Below, piece after piece: positions 55,883 to 64,000 of a DNA stretch of 64,000 nucleotides. Location of the stretch: positions 2,356,001-2,420,000 of the forward strand of contig NZ_CP032627.1 of assembly GCF_003627095.1 (NCBI RefSeq). Reading direction: 5' to 3'. How positions within the stretch are numbered: the first letter of the stretch is position 1; every line of letters begins with the position of its first letter. The position numbers and the translations under genes were made by a program. This DNA is from Lactococcus allomyrinae (lineage in GTDB: Bacteria > Bacillota > Bacilli > Lactobacillales > Streptococcaceae). The notes under the pieces were generated by a model. That model did not search any database, was not told the origin of the DNA, and worked only from the letters and a program-made list of their open reading frames with translations.

Positions 55883-57502
55883 ATGGGGAATTTTATAAAT
55901 GAACTTTTGAATAACTTGAGTAAAATGGGATTTACCTACAATAAGATTCATGAAAGAACAGGAATAGCAAAACTTAATCTGTCAAAGTGGAGAAATGGAG
56001 AGAGTAAGCCCAATCAAGACAACTTGTTAAAATTACGGGATTTTGCTTTGGAACTCCTCACCGAAAATGGATTTAATTTTCCCCTAAAAAAGGAATATAG
56101 GGAACCACTTGAAAAATTTTATAGATATGCGGAAGAAGTTTTACAAGAAATGCCAAAAAAGAACCATAAGGAAGCAACTATTCTGTCAGACCATGTAGAT
56201 AATCAAGAAGCACTGCAATTTTTAAAACCAGCATTGGATTTTGGACTGTTTGATTCATACATAAACTTTAATAGCAGGAGTGGCTTTAATCTTGAGCATA
56301 AAGGACAGATTGAGCGGAAAATTGAAAAACAGTATCAATCCATGTTTATTTTAAACTTTAATTTATTGATTGATTTTATTGATAATAACTCAGATAAAGA
56401 TGTTAAAGCTTTACTTTGTAAAAACTGGACGAGAGAACGAGCTGAGCAATTTTATAATAATCTTCCGCATGAAGAAGACTATGAAGAGCTTGAGAATGTT
56501 TCTTTCATCCCATCTATTGCGGAATTTTGGCTTGCACAGAAATTAAAAGTAAGCAAAACTCAAATTAGAAACTGGAAAATTGGAAAAGACTTTCCAACAG
56601 AAGAAAACCTATCTAAATTGAAGAAGCTATTACATTTGAATGGTAAGATGGCGTTTTTAGGCTATGAATTTCCAAAATGGCAACTTGAAAGTATGTTTTT
56701 ACCAGACATAGATGAAAAATTAAGAAAAAAAGATGAAGATTTTCTCTATTACGAAACTCTAGAATTTTTTATTCAGGTTCTGTTTTTCTACTGTGGTGAG
56801 ACTTTGCTTATCAAGCAATTAAAAGATGATATGGAAAATAGCTTGACCGAGGAAGTGCAGGAAAATGTAGTAACTGAATTTTTTAGAGAATTCCATAATC
56901 TGAAAGTAGTACGTGAAATTATTCCAAATGAGGAGACTTATAAAAATTTGCCAAATTTAGCTTCTTATTTTGATATGAGTGATCAACAGGTTGATTACAT
57001 ACTTAGAAAAGATGAATCATTGTTAAGACAAGTCTTTAAGAAAGAGCATGTGAACTTACTAAAAGAAGTAAGTGAAAATAGATGCTTCGTTGAAGAGCAG
57101 AAAGAACAGCTAGATGAGCTTGTTTCTCTTCTTGAAAATAGGAAAGGCGTAAATTTTCCTTATTTCAAATTTAGATTCTTGTATTTCCCAGATAATCATA
57201 GTGTAGATGATGTTGAAGAAATAACACAAGGGTTGGCGTTATTTTTAACAATTCCAAGTATATTCAAGTGGTTTCATTCAGACTATTCTTTTGAAAATTT
57301 ATCAGATAAAGAGCAAAGTGAGGTTATGGGCTTTGCCAATTTGGCTCTTCTGAATAATAACCAAGAGTTAAAAGAAAAGGTAAAAAGGTATGCGATTAAA
57401 AAGCTTAGAAGTGACACTGAGTTGCCCTATTACGATTTATTAGTTTTCTTTGAAGATTTAACAGTGCCGTCAGTAGTGCAAAAAATATTTGGTAAAAAGT
57501 AG
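55883..57502 (+). CDS. Large protein of unknown function with an XRE-like start and internal HTH-like segments
   Basis: 539 residues, AAGGAG upstream. Residues 12-50 look like an XRE helix-turn-helix (YNKIHERTGIAKLNLSKWRN). A second similar segment is at about 208-245 (IAEFWLAQKLKVSKTQIRNW) and a weaker third at about 352-375 (LASYFDMSDQQVDYILRK). The rest is helical and acidic with no enzyme motif seen and no membrane segment. It is transcribed alone, divergent from the transfer module. No family recognised; regulator, phage-sensing or abortive-infection roles are all open. Confidence 0.7.
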   Translation: MGNFINELLNNLSKMGFTYNKIHERTGIAKLNLSKWRNGESKPNQDNLLKLRDFALELLTENGFNFPLKKEYREPLEKFYRYAEEVLQEMPKKNHKEATILSDHVDNQEALQFLKPALDFGLFDSYINFNSRSGFNLEHKGQIERKIEKQYQSMFILNFNLLIDFIDNNSDKDVKALLCKNWTRERAEQFYNNLPHEEDYEELENVSFIPSIAEFWLAQKLKVSKTQIRNWKIGKDFPTEENLSKLKKLLHLNGKMAFLGYEFPKWQLESMFLPDIDEKLRKKDEDFLYYETLEFFIQVLFFYCGETLLIKQLKDDMENSLTEEVQENVVTEFFREFHNLKVVREIIPNEETYKNLPNLASYFDMSDQQVDYILRKDESLLRQVFKKEHVNLLKEVSENRCFVEEQKEQLDELVSLLENRKGVNFPYFKFRFLYFPDNHSVDDVEEITQGLALFLTIPSIFKWFHSDYSFENLSDKEQSEVMGFANLALLNNNQELKEKVKRYAIKKLRSDTELPYYDLLVFFEDLTVPSVVQKIFGKK

Positions 57503-57964
57503 GATTTTATGCTATTTTTCTTTTTCGGAAATATAGAATGTTTTGATAAATTAGAGAAGCCCTGATAAGGTATCTAGTATCGCATCAAGATATAATATAA
57601 AAAATCTATAATTCTTGATCAGATAGTGATAAATTTTTATTTGATATAGTTTAGATGAAGTTCGTCATATCGCTAACAATGAATAAAAAAACTTGCAAAT
57701 TATTAATGATAAAACATAAATTGCATTTGGAGAGTTAACAATATAAAACGAGTTCGCAATTTAATAGTAAATTTGCAAAGTCGGTAAAAGGAGTTTCAAA
57801 GAGTTAGGTTAATGAAATTTTCCGACTTCCATACTTACAGAATGTTTTAAAGAGCTTATAAGATATAATGAGGAGAAATATGTAAATTTCTCTCAAAAGA
57901 TATCTGTATTAGCAATCGTTATATTGTTGAGTAAAAGTCATCTCTAAGGGTGATAAAAATAGTA
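57503..57964. other. AT-rich gap in the element
   Basis: About 460 bp with no gene. AACGAGTTCGCAA occurs near 57742, a word otherwise seen in the chromosomal leaders. TATAAT-like words are frequent because of the AT content and are not diagnostic. Confidence 0.35.
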
Positions 57965-58007
57965 AAAAAAACAGATAGATTGTAAATTATATCTGTTTTT
58001 TTCTTTA
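57965..58007. terminator. Bidirectional terminator
   Basis: AAAAAAACAGATA / TATCTGTTTTTTT around an 12-nt loop, just before the end of the minus-strand lipoprotein gene. Confidence 0.8.
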
Positions 58008-58015
58008 AGTAATAT

Positions 58016-59014
58016 TTATTTTGGAATAACAGATTGACGTTCTGCATGCATTCCGAGCTGGTCTTCTGAAACATCATAAATATAATCGCCATCTGTTGCA
58101 AAAATTTTATCAATAACAGAAGTAGAGTATTTAAATCCGAATTTTAATTTTTCTTTTGAATCTCTAGATATCTTATCAAAGTCTATAGAGTCAAGTTCTA
58201 TTGGTGTTAGAGCAACTAGTTTACTCACATTGATGTTATTCCTTCTTGAATAAAGTTGGTTTATAGTCGTTATAGGAAATGGCTTGTCATGAAGTAATAA
58301 AGGTTTGCTGTCAAGAAGATTTTCTAAATCAGAATTACCTGATTTTTTTATACCAGCTTCATCTGTTTCTTCATTGACAGAATTGAAGAATGATCCATTT
58401 TTAATGAAGCTGTATTCATTAAGTTTAGAGGTATCTTTCAGAAGGCTACTTATTTCATCTTTATCTTGTAGTGTATCACTAAAGACATAAGTTGCTTCAG
58501 CTTTATCATCAAGGTATAAATCACTTGAGTATGATAATGGAACTAGAAAATAGATTCCGTTTTTTTCCACAACTCGGCCTTGAGAAAGTGTGTTATATTC
58601 TCCATAATTAGCATAGAAGGGGTTTGTTTGCACCTCATTATTTTCATCAAAATAAAATTCTATTTTTGAGGAATGAGCGGCTTCCTCCATCGGTGCTTGA
58701 GATGCACGTAAAATACGAGTATACCGGCCATCAGCATATATCTTGATGGGAGTGTCAGGAGACCCAGGTAACTCGTAATATCCAACGATATCATTTATAT
58801 TCTGAGGTGCTTTGTAGTCAATATCCCAAAAGTCCACAAAATCATAGCTGTTTTCTTTCCCCTCTTCTAACTCATCAAAAGTTGGACTTGATGGGATGGA
58901 AGAAGACGTTTGTATGGCTTCATGATTCTTAGAAGTGGAGTTTTTTTCGGAAGTACATCCAATTAGCAATATTAAACTCATACCAAGGGTTAGAGCAAGA
59001 CTTAGTTTTTTCAA
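58016..59014 (-). CDS. Lipoprotein of unknown function, element cargo
   Basis: 332 residues. Signal MKKLSLALTLGMSLILLIGC with lipobox LIGC, so it is lipid-anchored outside the membrane. A Ser/Thr/Glu-rich linker (25-60) leads to a globular part beginning DIVGYYELPGSPDTPIKIYA, a lipocalin-like GxYEL/GRY pattern. No family recognised. It is divergent from an XRE repressor, an arrangement found for superinfection-exclusion lipoproteins of phages and elements (for example Ltp), so a surface exclusion role is possible but unproven. Confidence 0.7.
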   Translation of the reverse strand: MKKLSLALTLGMSLILLIGCTSEKNSTSKNHEAIQTSSSIPSSPTFDELEEGKENSYDFVDFWDIDYKAPQNINDIVGYYELPGSPDTPIKIYADGRYTRILRASQAPMEEAAHSSKIEFYFDENNEVQTNPFYANYGEYNTLSQGRVVEKNGIYFLVPLSYSSDLYLDDKAEATYVFSDTLQDKDEISSLLKDTSKLNEYSFIKNGSFFNSVNEETDEAGIKKSGNSDLENLLDSKPLLLHDKPFPITTINQLYSRRNNINVSKLVALTPIELDSIDFDKISRDSKEKLKFGFKYSTSVIDKIFATDGDYIYDVSEDQLGMHAERQSVIPK

Positions 59015-59038
59015 ATTTTCCTCCTAAAATAACATTAA

Positions 59039-59112
59039 AAATGATTGTTATGACATTTATTATACCATAAAACACAAAAAATGACATTAAAAATGTTTTT
59101 TGAGACATTTTA
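59039..59112. promoter_or_regulatory. Putative XRE operators between lipoprotein and repressor genes
   Basis: The word ACATTAAAAATG occurs at about 59032 and 59083, and a third related GACATTTTAAAA at about 59103. They flank promoter-like sequence for both divergent genes. Likely binding sites for the XRE protein. Confidence 0.5.
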
Positions 59113-59154
59113 AAAATACCTTTGTTTGTTATTCTTTAAAAAAGGATGAAAAAA

Positions 59155-59469
59155 ATGAATATTGAGTATTTAGGTGATAAGTTAAAAGCAGCTAGGAAAA
59201 GCAAAAATTTAACTCAAAAGAGTCTTGCCGAAAGGGTGGGAGTGAAGACAAGAACAGTTGCATCATATGAACAGGGGAGTGCCTATCCATCTCTAGAAAT
59301 CTTTGGAAAGTTATGTGATACACTGAATATATCTGCAGATTATCTTTTAGGGATATCTGATAAGATGCCATTAGAGATGGGGGGATTGACAGATGAACAA
59401 ATGCAGTTGTTTTTTCAACTCATCTCTATCGTGGAGCAATTCAATAATCATAATGAATCGAAAAAATAA
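59155..59469 (+). CDS. XRE-family repressor of the element
   Basis: 104 residues from the ATG at 59155, which has better ribosome-site spacing than the ATG at 59146. LKAARKSKNLTQKSLAERVG and VKTRTVASYEQGSAYPSLEIF form the HTH; LNISADYLLG is typical of this family. It probably controls itself and the divergent lipoprotein gene. Confidence 0.88.
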   Translation: MNIEYLGDKLKAARKSKNLTQKSLAERVGVKTRTVASYEQGSAYPSLEIFGKLCDTLNISADYLLGISDKMPLEMGGLTDEQMQLFFQLISIVEQFNNHNESKK

Positions 59470-59749
59470 TATTGTCTCTGATTGTTTTATAAAAAAAGGA
59501 TGAAATATATTTTTAAGATTATTTGGTTGAAAGCAAATGAAGTTACAATTGTAAGTAAATCTGAAAAATGATGTTATCCTTAGACTAGGGAATTATTTAT
59601 AAATAAATACTAATTAAAAAATATTGATTTATACATATATTGACTAGCATGTATAAGCCATGCTAGAATTATCATTATAAATTACTATTTTATACTAAAA
59701 AGCTAATCAAGAACAGGATAGCTGTAAGGATTTTTTTCTAGGAGATTTT
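59470..59749. other. Gap before the restriction gene
   Basis: AT-rich, about 280 bp, no gene. It should hold the promoter of the restriction endonuclease; no confident boxes chosen. TAGGAG lies before the ATG at 59750. Confidence 0.35.
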
Positions 59750-60805
59750 ATGCTTTATTACACAGGACTAGAGGATATTATATTCTCTAAACATGAACTG
59801 TTATCTGCCCCCCCTGATGAACTCATAATTATAAGTGGATATTTAGGGCCCGCTCCAGTTGAGCGATTATCTGAGTTACCAAATATAAAAATTACAGTTA
59901 TAGGTGGAATGTACTCTTCAGGGATAGACGCAAGACTATTAAACTCGTTGAATAATAGTAAAAATAATAATTCAAGCTTAACTATTAAGTATGCACGACA
60001 AGAAATTCATTCCAAAATTTATATTTGGAAAAAAAATGGTAAAATTCTTTCTGCATTAATCGGTTCAGCTAATTTTTCTTCAAAGGGACTTCGTACAGAT
60101 TATCGTGAATCACTAGCAGATGCAACGAGAGATACGTTCAATCCACTAAATATTTATTTTAATTTTATAAACGAACATTCTGAAGAAGAACCTATTATAA
60201 ATAAAAAACAGGAAATAATTGAGTTTACTCAAGATAACCATAAAGTTACAGATGTGGCAGCGACAATGTTAAACAAAAAATTTAGTTTTGAGATCCCCCT
60301 GTATTCATCTACTAAAGAAAAAGGAAAGTTTGTTCCTCTAGCTAGTGGACTAAATTGGGGAAGAGCACGTTTAACAAGTAACGCACATGTTGCTAAGGGG
60401 GATGCATATATTCGTCTTCCTAAAAGCATACTAAAGCAAGAACAACAATTAATAAAACCATTTGATTCAGGTTTTACTACTCCAGAAGGAGAAAGAAAAC
60501 GAAATTCAGATCCAATTGAACTTATTTGGGATGACGGTACAACTATGGAAGCTTCATTAGAAGGTGTTCAGAAGTTTAATGGTAGGACCTATCCTAAGCA
60601 ACTCGCTTCATATACGAGTAAACGACCATTTCAAAATGGTAAACCAATATCTAAAAAAAGTATTTTAGGACGATATATTCGTAAGAGATTAGGGGTAAAT
60701 ATAGATGATGAAATCACCATGAAAACCCTTGAACTTTATGGTAGAGATACCATCACTCTTTCTTTAATTGAAGAAGGTGTCTATTACGCTGATTTTTCTG
60801 TATAA
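59750..60805 (+). CDS. PLD-fold restriction endonuclease, NgoFVII-like
   Basis: 351 residues. The N-terminal half is a phospholipase-D fold: HSKIYIWKKNGKIL and later GSANFSS (HxK...GSxNFS), with ARQEIHSK preceding. The start LIIISGYLGPAPVERLSELP fits the NgoFVII group of type II enzymes. The C-terminal half (about 185-351) has no membrane segment and probably recognises DNA. It converges on two cytosine methyltransferase genes with only 28 bp between. Site specificity cannot be read; NgoFVII itself cuts at GCSGC. Confidence 0.8.
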   Translation: MLYYTGLEDIIFSKHELLSAPPDELIIISGYLGPAPVERLSELPNIKITVIGGMYSSGIDARLLNSLNNSKNNNSSLTIKYARQEIHSKIYIWKKNGKILSALIGSANFSSKGLRTDYRESLADATRDTFNPLNIYFNFINEHSEEEPIINKKQEIIEFTQDNHKVTDVAATMLNKKFSFEIPLYSSTKEKGKFVPLASGLNWGRARLTSNAHVAKGDAYIRLPKSILKQEQQLIKPFDSGFTTPEGERKRNSDPIELIWDDGTTMEASLEGVQKFNGRTYPKQLASYTSKRPFQNGKPISKKSILGRYIRKRLGVNIDDEITMKTLELYGRDTITLSLIEEGVYYADFSV

Positions 60806-60810
60806 GTAAT

Positions 60811-60840
60811 AAAAATAGATGTGAAATCACATCTATTTTT
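60811..60840. terminator. Shared terminator of the R and M genes
   Basis: A 30-nt palindrome with 14-nt arms (AAAAATAGATGTGA and complement) flanked by A and T runs. The end of the methyltransferase gene, including its stop, lies in the palindrome. Confidence 0.85.
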
Positions 60841-62059
60841 CTAAGTCAGATAAATTATTGAATAAAATATTAACTGCCGATCCTAATTTTTTCCCAAATA
60901 GAGGTGGGACAGCGTTACCAATCATTTCAAAGTTTGATAATTGTGATTCAGTAAATTCAAAATCATCATCAAAAGTTTGTAACTTTGCTGCTTCTCTCAC
61001 TGTGATAGATCTTCTCTGTTTAGGATCAGGATGAATATGCCTTAAACCATCTTTTTTTAAATGAGCAGGTATGGTATTACTTGGTTCATCCCATTTTAAT
61101 ACATGATACTTATGAATATTTGTTCGTTTTCCAGTTTTTTGATAGTACAAATCAATCAGCGAGTTTGTAGAACTATACATATTGGTGCCATCTTCAATAT
61201 CTTTTGCTAGTATATGAAAAATTTCTTGATCACGTAAGTTATGGTATCTTGCAACATGACCATTAATTTTATTATCGTTTGTATATGCATTCCGTTTGTC
61301 TTGCTTAACTAATGGATAAATAGGCGGTAGACTAGAAATTGCATCTCGTACTGTTTTCTTAGTTTTTACTTTTTCTTTACCAAGAATATCGATATAAAAA
61401 TTATGTAGTATATGTTGATAGTCGATACTTGTTATGTCTCTTCTTATTCCGATAATAATGACACGTTTTCTTTTTTGAGGTACACCAAATTCAGATAAAT
61501 CAATAAGAGCATATTTACGTAAATCATCAACTATTTCATAACCCACTTCATCGAAAGCTTTTCGTATCAAATCAGTTATTTTTTCTCCGGTTGGTATTGC
61601 AGACAATATACCTTCAACATTCTCAAATACAACAACTTTGGGACGATAATGTTTTACTATTCGGATATAAGCTTCAAATAAAAAATTACGATAATCATCT
61701 TTCATACCATTATTATCCCGTATCCTTCCTGCAAGTGAATACGCTTGACAAGGAGGACCACCAGAAATTACATGAACTTCCTGATCCTTTACTAAATTGT
61801 CTAATCCCTTGGAAGTTCCAAATTCAACATCTTCACTCCAACCATTTATTAACTCAGAAGTCCTCTGGATATCAAAGTTTAAAACTCTATCATCCGCATT
61901 AGAAAAATTATATTTTGTCTCCAACCTATTAACAAGAGTTCTGACTTGAGGTTTTAACCACTCAACTGCACCTAATAAATTGTATTTCCCAGTTTGTTCA
62001 AAACCATCTAATAAACCACCTGCTCCTGCAAAAAGTTCAATATTATTTAATTTGTTCAT
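60833..62059 (-). CDS. DNA cytosine-C5 methyltransferase, second of the pair
   Basis: 408 residues. Motif I ELFAGAGGLLDGF, IV GPPCQAYSLAGR with the catalytic Cys, VI FENVEGIL, VIII region KKRKRVIIIGIR, IX REAAKLQTFDDDF and X MIGNAVPPLFG: complete and in order. It overlaps the first methyltransferase by 4 bp (ATGA). The target-recognition region between VIII and IX is about 110 residues and differs from the partner's. Confidence 0.93.
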   Translation of the reverse strand: MNKLNNIELFAGAGGLLDGFEQTGKYNLLGAVEWLKPQVRTLVNRLETKYNFSNADDRVLNFDIQRTSELINGWSEDVEFGTSKGLDNLVKDQEVHVISGGPPCQAYSLAGRIRDNNGMKDDYRNFLFEAYIRIVKHYRPKVVVFENVEGILSAIPTGEKITDLIRKAFDEVGYEIVDDLRKYALIDLSEFGVPQKRKRVIIIGIRRDITSIDYQHILHNFYIDILGKEKVKTKKTVRDAISSLPPIYPLVKQDKRNAYTNDNKINGHVARYHNLRDQEIFHILAKDIEDGTNMYSSTNSLIDLYYQKTGKRTNIHKYHVLKWDEPSNTIPAHLKKDGLRHIHPDPKQRRSITVREAAKLQTFDDDFEFTESQLSNFEMIGNAVPPLFGKKLGSAVNILFNNLSDLEK

Positions 62060-63167
62060 TTTATCTCCTTAGAGGGATTTTTTTTATAATTATCTAAATA
62101 ATATTTCATTTGCTCCCCTATAGCTTGAGCTAGTAAAGGAGGAACTGCGTTACCTACTTGTTTGTTTTGTTGAGTTTTTGTTCCTAAAAATTCAAAATGA
62201 TCAGGAAAAGATTGAAGACGTGCATTTTCTCGAACAGTAGGTACACGATTCCATTTATAGTGAAAATGATTCCTATGGCCAGTATCTATAGTTTTAGATG
62301 GCTTTTGACTGTGATAACGAGTCCATGCTTCATTAAATTTTCTTGATTCTCCAACTCCTGGTGGCAAATCTTTATGGTTACCTCCTTCTGGGACTTGACT
62401 GATAACCCACTTGACTTCATCAGTGTGCTTCGTTCCGACATGATTATAAAGTATATTAGATTTTGTTCTCATTAGTTTTTGATAATCACTTAGAGGCTCA
62501 GATGTATACTTTGCTATATTTTCCCCAAGTTCATCTCCTTCTAACGAAGGGAGATCAGAGATTGCAGCAGCTGTACCAATATAATGTTCTGAATCAAGCT
62601 TTGGATTAGGAAATTTAAACTTTTCAAGCCCTAAGTCTTTTCTAAAACCAACAAAAAACATACGCTTTCTGAATTGAGGAACACCATAATCTGCAGCAAG
62701 TAGTGGCTTGTCCGTGACACTAACAGAATATCCCAAATCTTCAAAAGTATTTATAATCTGCTCCTTTACCTTTCCATTGTATAAAGTTGCCATGCCAGGG
62801 ACGTTTTCTATCAGAAAAGCTTTAGGCTTAAAGTGTTTTACAGCATGCACCACTGCTACGTAAAGTTTGTTTCTAGAATCATTTATATCTCTTGATCCTG
62901 TTAAACTAAATCCTTGACAGGGGGGCCTGCAATAATTACATCTAGGTTTTGATTATTTATTTCTTTTTCTATATCTGCAATTGCTCTTTCTTCATCAAAT
63001 AAATCTTCTTTTAGAGCCTTGGCTCCTTGGATATTATGAGCGTAGGTTTTCAAAGCGGAGTCATCAAAGTCGATTCCCGCCAATAACTTAAAACCTGCTT
63101 GCACAAATCCTTGACTTAATCCACCAGCACCAGAAAATAAATCAATCGCTGTATATTTATTTTTCAT
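62056..63167 (-). CDS. DNA cytosine-C5 methyltransferase, first of the pair, frameshifted in a C6 run
   Basis: As written, the gene splits into 62901-63167 (motif I DLFSGAGGLSQGF, ending IIAGPPVKDLV) and 62056-62853. One more C in the C6 run (62920-62925) restores PPCQGFSLTGSRDINDSRNK and one frame of 370 residues. Motifs VI (ENVPGMAT), VIII (RKRMFFVGFRKD), IX (RENARLQSFPDHF) and X (QVGNAVPPLL) are intact. With the correction it is a normal enzyme. Since an unmethylated site would be lethal with an active nuclease, a working gene is likely. Confidence 0.9.
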
Positions 63168-63378
63168 TTATTTCACCTCTTTTTTTAAATTCAATTATTT
63201 CTCCAATATTGCACTCAAGGGCAATACAAATTCTTTCAAGTGCTTCTAGAGAAACGCCCTGATTCTTGCTAAGTCTTGCTAAAGTAGCTGAGGTTATTCC
63301 TGCACAATCTCTGAGTTGGGTTTTGTTTAAATTCTTATCAATTGCCAACTTCCAAAGCTTATCATAACAAATAGACAT
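63157..63378 (-). CDS. XRE-type controller protein of the restriction system
   Basis: 73 residues. A single HTH: LNKTQLRDCAGITSATLARL, then VSLEALERICIALECNIGEI, in the YozG/C-protein size class. It overlaps the start of the first methyltransferase by 11 bp, as regulators of type II systems often do. Likely keeps methyltransferase and nuclease levels in balance. Confidence 0.8.
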   Translation of the reverse strand: MSICYDKLWKLAIDKNLNKTQLRDCAGITSATLARLSKNQGVSLEALERICIALECNIGEIIEFKKRGEINEK

Positions 63379-63576
63379 AACTACCTCTTTCTCTATTTAT
63401 AAATAAAAATTCTTCATAAATAGAATTGTATCATAATTTTAACCTTGTTGTATAATAAATAGCATATCGTCCTACTGGAACTATACTATTATCTAAAACA
63501 ACGCGAAATCAACAGGAAAACTTTTCAATTCATTTAAGAAGTAAGATTATCTTGTTTTGAGTATATCGAACAATGT

Positions 63577-63714
63577 TATAATAACTATAACCCTCATCTA
63601 GCCCCTAATCAAAAAGAATTAGAATATTTTAAAAATAAAGTTCTATTTTTGTGTCTAATTATTTGTCATTAAGTCCAGAAAATCAGTCCATCTGTAGTTT
63701 GGACTGATTTTTTT
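63577..63714 (+). ncRNA. Candidate small RNA near the right end of the element
   Basis: An extended -10 (TGTTATAAT, 63574-63582) starts a stretch with no gene. It contains a stem AATTAGA/TCTAATT (63617-63623, 63654-63660) with an inner AAAAATA/TATTTTT, and ends in a strong terminator (AAAATCAGTCCA/TGGACTGATTTT, 63679-63711, T run). The predicted transcript is about 125 nt. The -35 is poor. Not recognised as a known RNA. Confidence 0.4.
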
Positions 63715-63732
63715 ACCTATTTCGCTCTTGAG

Positions 63733-63750
63733 TTGTGCTTTTTGTTGTGC
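63733..63750 (+). other. Integrase arm-type repeat, right
   Basis: Two TTGTGC words 12 bp apart, as at 50552-50569. Confidence 0.6.
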
Positions 63751-63801
63751 TTTTATTAACTGCAAATTTAGAAGCAGTAATATCTAGGCTTTGAAGTCAT
63801 T

Positions 63802-63820
63802 AAGATTCTACTTCAGCCAT
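63802..63820. other. Right attachment site (attR), a duplicate of the luxS start
   Basis: AAGATTCTACTTCAGCCAT; on the minus strand ATG GCT GAA GTA GAA TCT, then TAA. It encodes MAEVES, the first six residues of LuxS, with one silent change (GCT for GCA). No ribosome site precedes it. Confidence 0.8.
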
Positions 63821-64000
63821 AATATTTTAGATACTGAGGTCGATTGAAGATTTTGAGTCTAAAAACAAAAAGGCCCTGTCTCGGAATTCAGTATCATCCT
63901 CCTTTAATGTGTGATATGAGTTCGCTCTGGTTATTTTAATTTCAAGGAGGGCGAACCCAATTTTTATATGTTTTATATTATTTTAACATTTTTTGGTCGA
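63821..64000. other. Chromosomal flank to the right of the element
   Basis: No gene recognised. GTTCGCTCT and AGGGCGAAC form a hairpin near 63920-63956, and GAGTTCG occurs again, as in other chromosomal leaders here. Confidence 0.35.

Noticed and set aside
55590-55898. A 102-codon plus-strand frame overlapping the start of the 539-residue gene.
   Set aside because: No ribosome site, overlaps genes on both sides, and its composition is that of intergenic DNA.
50552-63750. The TTGTGC...TTGTGC repeats as the attachment core.
   Set aside because: They lie inside the better 18/19-bp repeat that duplicates luxS codons and have the paired form expected of integrase arm sites.

Overview
The window reads as a low-GC Gram-positive chromosome, most likely Lactococcus or a close Streptococcaceae relative. 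The basis is the gene content and order: yqeH, yhbY, nadD, yqeK, rsfS, yqeM-like, tmcAL; an LmrCD-type heterodimeric ABC exporter; class III fructose bisphosphatase; luxS; TP901-1-like phage tail genes. The species call is inference. A striking background feature is a dispersed palindrome built from the 8-mer CTGTCAGT and its complement. It occurs about two dozen times between 12 and 46 kb, as intrinsic terminators and in frame inside genes. It is essentially absent from the left 10 kb and from the mobile element on the right.

Layout. 1-8.4 kb: the end of a surface polysaccharide cluster (Stealth and LicD phosphotransferases, a GT2, a Wzx flippase, a TagD-like cytidylyltransferase, a DUF2142 membrane protein, UDP-galactopyranose mutase) and a pilin-like surface protein. 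8.5-24.6 kb: two ChW-repeat secreted hydrolases (a GH25 muramidase and a papain-like protease) whose last 297 residues are encoded by 891-bp inverted repeats. These bracket guaB, the ribosome assembly/NAD cluster and hflX. 24.7-34.9 kb: housekeeping genes (yebC, ung, rpsU, pgk, an rRNA methyltransferase, fbp). 34.9-37.4 kb: a prophage relic with tail genes and a likely programmed -1 frameshift site, abutting a tRNA-Leu gene. 37.8-49.6 kb: core metabolism, the ABC exporter, a third ChW protein (NlpC/P60) and an oxidoreductase.

50.4-63.8 kb: a 13.4-kb integrative element sitting in the first codons of luxS. It has a tyrosine integrase, an Xis-like protein, a rolling-circle Rep with a pMV158-type nick motif in a hairpin beside it, an FtsK/TcpA-type ATPase with a membrane partner, a 539-residue protein of unknown function with HTH-like segments, a lipoprotein divergent from an XRE repressor, and a type II restriction system with two cytosine-C5 methyltransferases and an NgoFVII-like PLD nuclease. 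This looks like an integrative mobilizable element carrying defence cargo. Its end appears to supply the promoter and start of luxS.

Caution on quality: at least six genes are broken by one missing base in a homopolymer (glf, the pilin-like gene, the GyrI-like gene, the LmrC-like gene, the oxidoreductase start, one methyltransferase). That pattern suggests systematic homopolymer undercalling rather than real decay, so these genes are annotated across the break.
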